Positions 5,166 to 5,318 of a stretch of DNA of 5,318 nt are shown piece after piece; the first letter of the stretch is position 1; the number at the start of each line of letters is the position of its first letter. The stretch is from an uncultured Lachnospiraceae bacterium. GTDB lineage: Bacteria; Bacillota; Clostridia; Lachnospirales; Lachnospiraceae. The stretch is taken from positions 1 to 5,318 of the forward strand of contig CAJOQO010000095.1 in assembly GCA_905236545.1 (NCBI GenBank), in the 5' to 3' direction. Under the pieces are notes generated by a model, which did not search any database, was not told the DNA's origin, and was given only the letters and a program-made list of their open reading frames with translations. A program made the translations under genes and the position numbers.

Positions 5166-5318
5166 CAGAAGGATCCTTCTTATGTTGTTTTGCGCCATGC
5201 TGCTTGGCGGATGCGCTGCTCCGAAAAAGGTGGATACGAAGGCAGAGGGAGAATCCACTGCTGTACCCCAAAAAGTGATCGCATTGTCAAAATCCAATGC
5301 GGAGCTTTGGCTCCTTGC
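5146..5318 (+). CDS. Lipoprotein, probable ABC-transporter solute-binding protein, 3' end missing
   Basis: Only the first 57 codons are present, in a frame that runs off the window. The start ATG at 5146 gives a classic lipoprotein signal: arginines at residues 4, 8 and 9, a hydrophobic run (ILLMLFCAMLL), then the lipobox LGGC with the lipidated cysteine encoded at 5212-5214. A charged, flexible linker rich in Lys, Glu and Thr follows. The mature domain opens with VIALSKSNAELWLLA, which resembles the first strand and helix of BtuF/FecB-type binding proteins for cobalamin, haem or ferric siderophores. The start overlaps the sulfite reductase end by 20 bases with no strong ribosome binding site. 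A second ATG at 5182 has a better one (AGAAGGA at 5167-5173) but would leave a signal peptide without a basic N-terminus. The lipoprotein call is firm; the ligand is unknown. Confidence 0.72.
   Translation, partial: MLLREISRRILLMLFCAMLLGGCAAPKKVDTKAEGESTAVPQKVIALSKSNAELWLL

Noticed and set aside
5301..5314. Small inverted repeat GGAGC-TTTG-GCTCC
   Set aside because: It is a five-base stem inside the lipoprotein coding frame with no T-run seen before the window ends, so it cannot be called a terminator.

Overview
The window is one continuous, fully plus-strand operon fragment for sulfur assimilation. The mid-range base composition, strong GGAGG-type ribosome binding sites, stop/start overlaps, oxygen-sensitive ferredoxin-type sulfite reductase and lipoprotein signal peptide all suggest an anaerobic, low-to-mid GC Firmicute, most likely of the class Clostridia. 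The organism assignment is inference. Both ends are cut inside genes. No gap between genes exceeds 43 bases, and I see no internal terminator, promoter, RNA gene, repeat array or mobile element.

Layout: (1) 1-1275, the 3' part of cysN, the GTPase subunit of ATP sulfurylase, with a C-terminal tail that looks like a decayed APS kinase; (2) 1319-2593, a MetY-type PLP enzyme; (3) 2571-2777, a 68-residue ThiS/MoaD-type sulfur carrier ending in Gly-Gly-Gly-Lys; (4) 2777-3586, a ThiF/MoeB-type adenylating enzyme; (5) 3583-4056, a JAMM (M67) metalloprotease; (6) 4049-4300, a TusA-family protein with CPVT in place of CPxP; (7) 4302-5165, a compact siroheme sulfite reductase with a built-in 2[4Fe-4S] ferredoxin domain; (8) 5146-5318, the start of a lipoprotein, probably an ABC-transporter solute-binding protein.

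Read together, genes 2-5 and 7 match the protein-thiocarboxylate route to homocysteine known from Wolinella succinogenes (HcyS, HcyF, HcyD, MetY, Sir). Sulfate is activated to APS by CysDN. It is then presumably reduced to sulfite by an APS reductase outside the window, and Sir makes sulfide. The protease trims the carrier tail and HcyF adenylates the exposed glycine, which becomes a thiocarboxylate. MetY joins that to an activated homoserine, and the protease releases homocysteine. The role of the TusA-like protein is open; it may relay sulfur between Sir and the carrier.

The points most worth a second look are the GGGK tail of the carrier, whose codons also form the ribosome binding site of the next gene; the P-loop-less APS-kinase remnant on CysN; active-site-loop substitutions in MetY; the CPVT TusA variant; and the solute-binding lipoprotein translationally linked to Sir.
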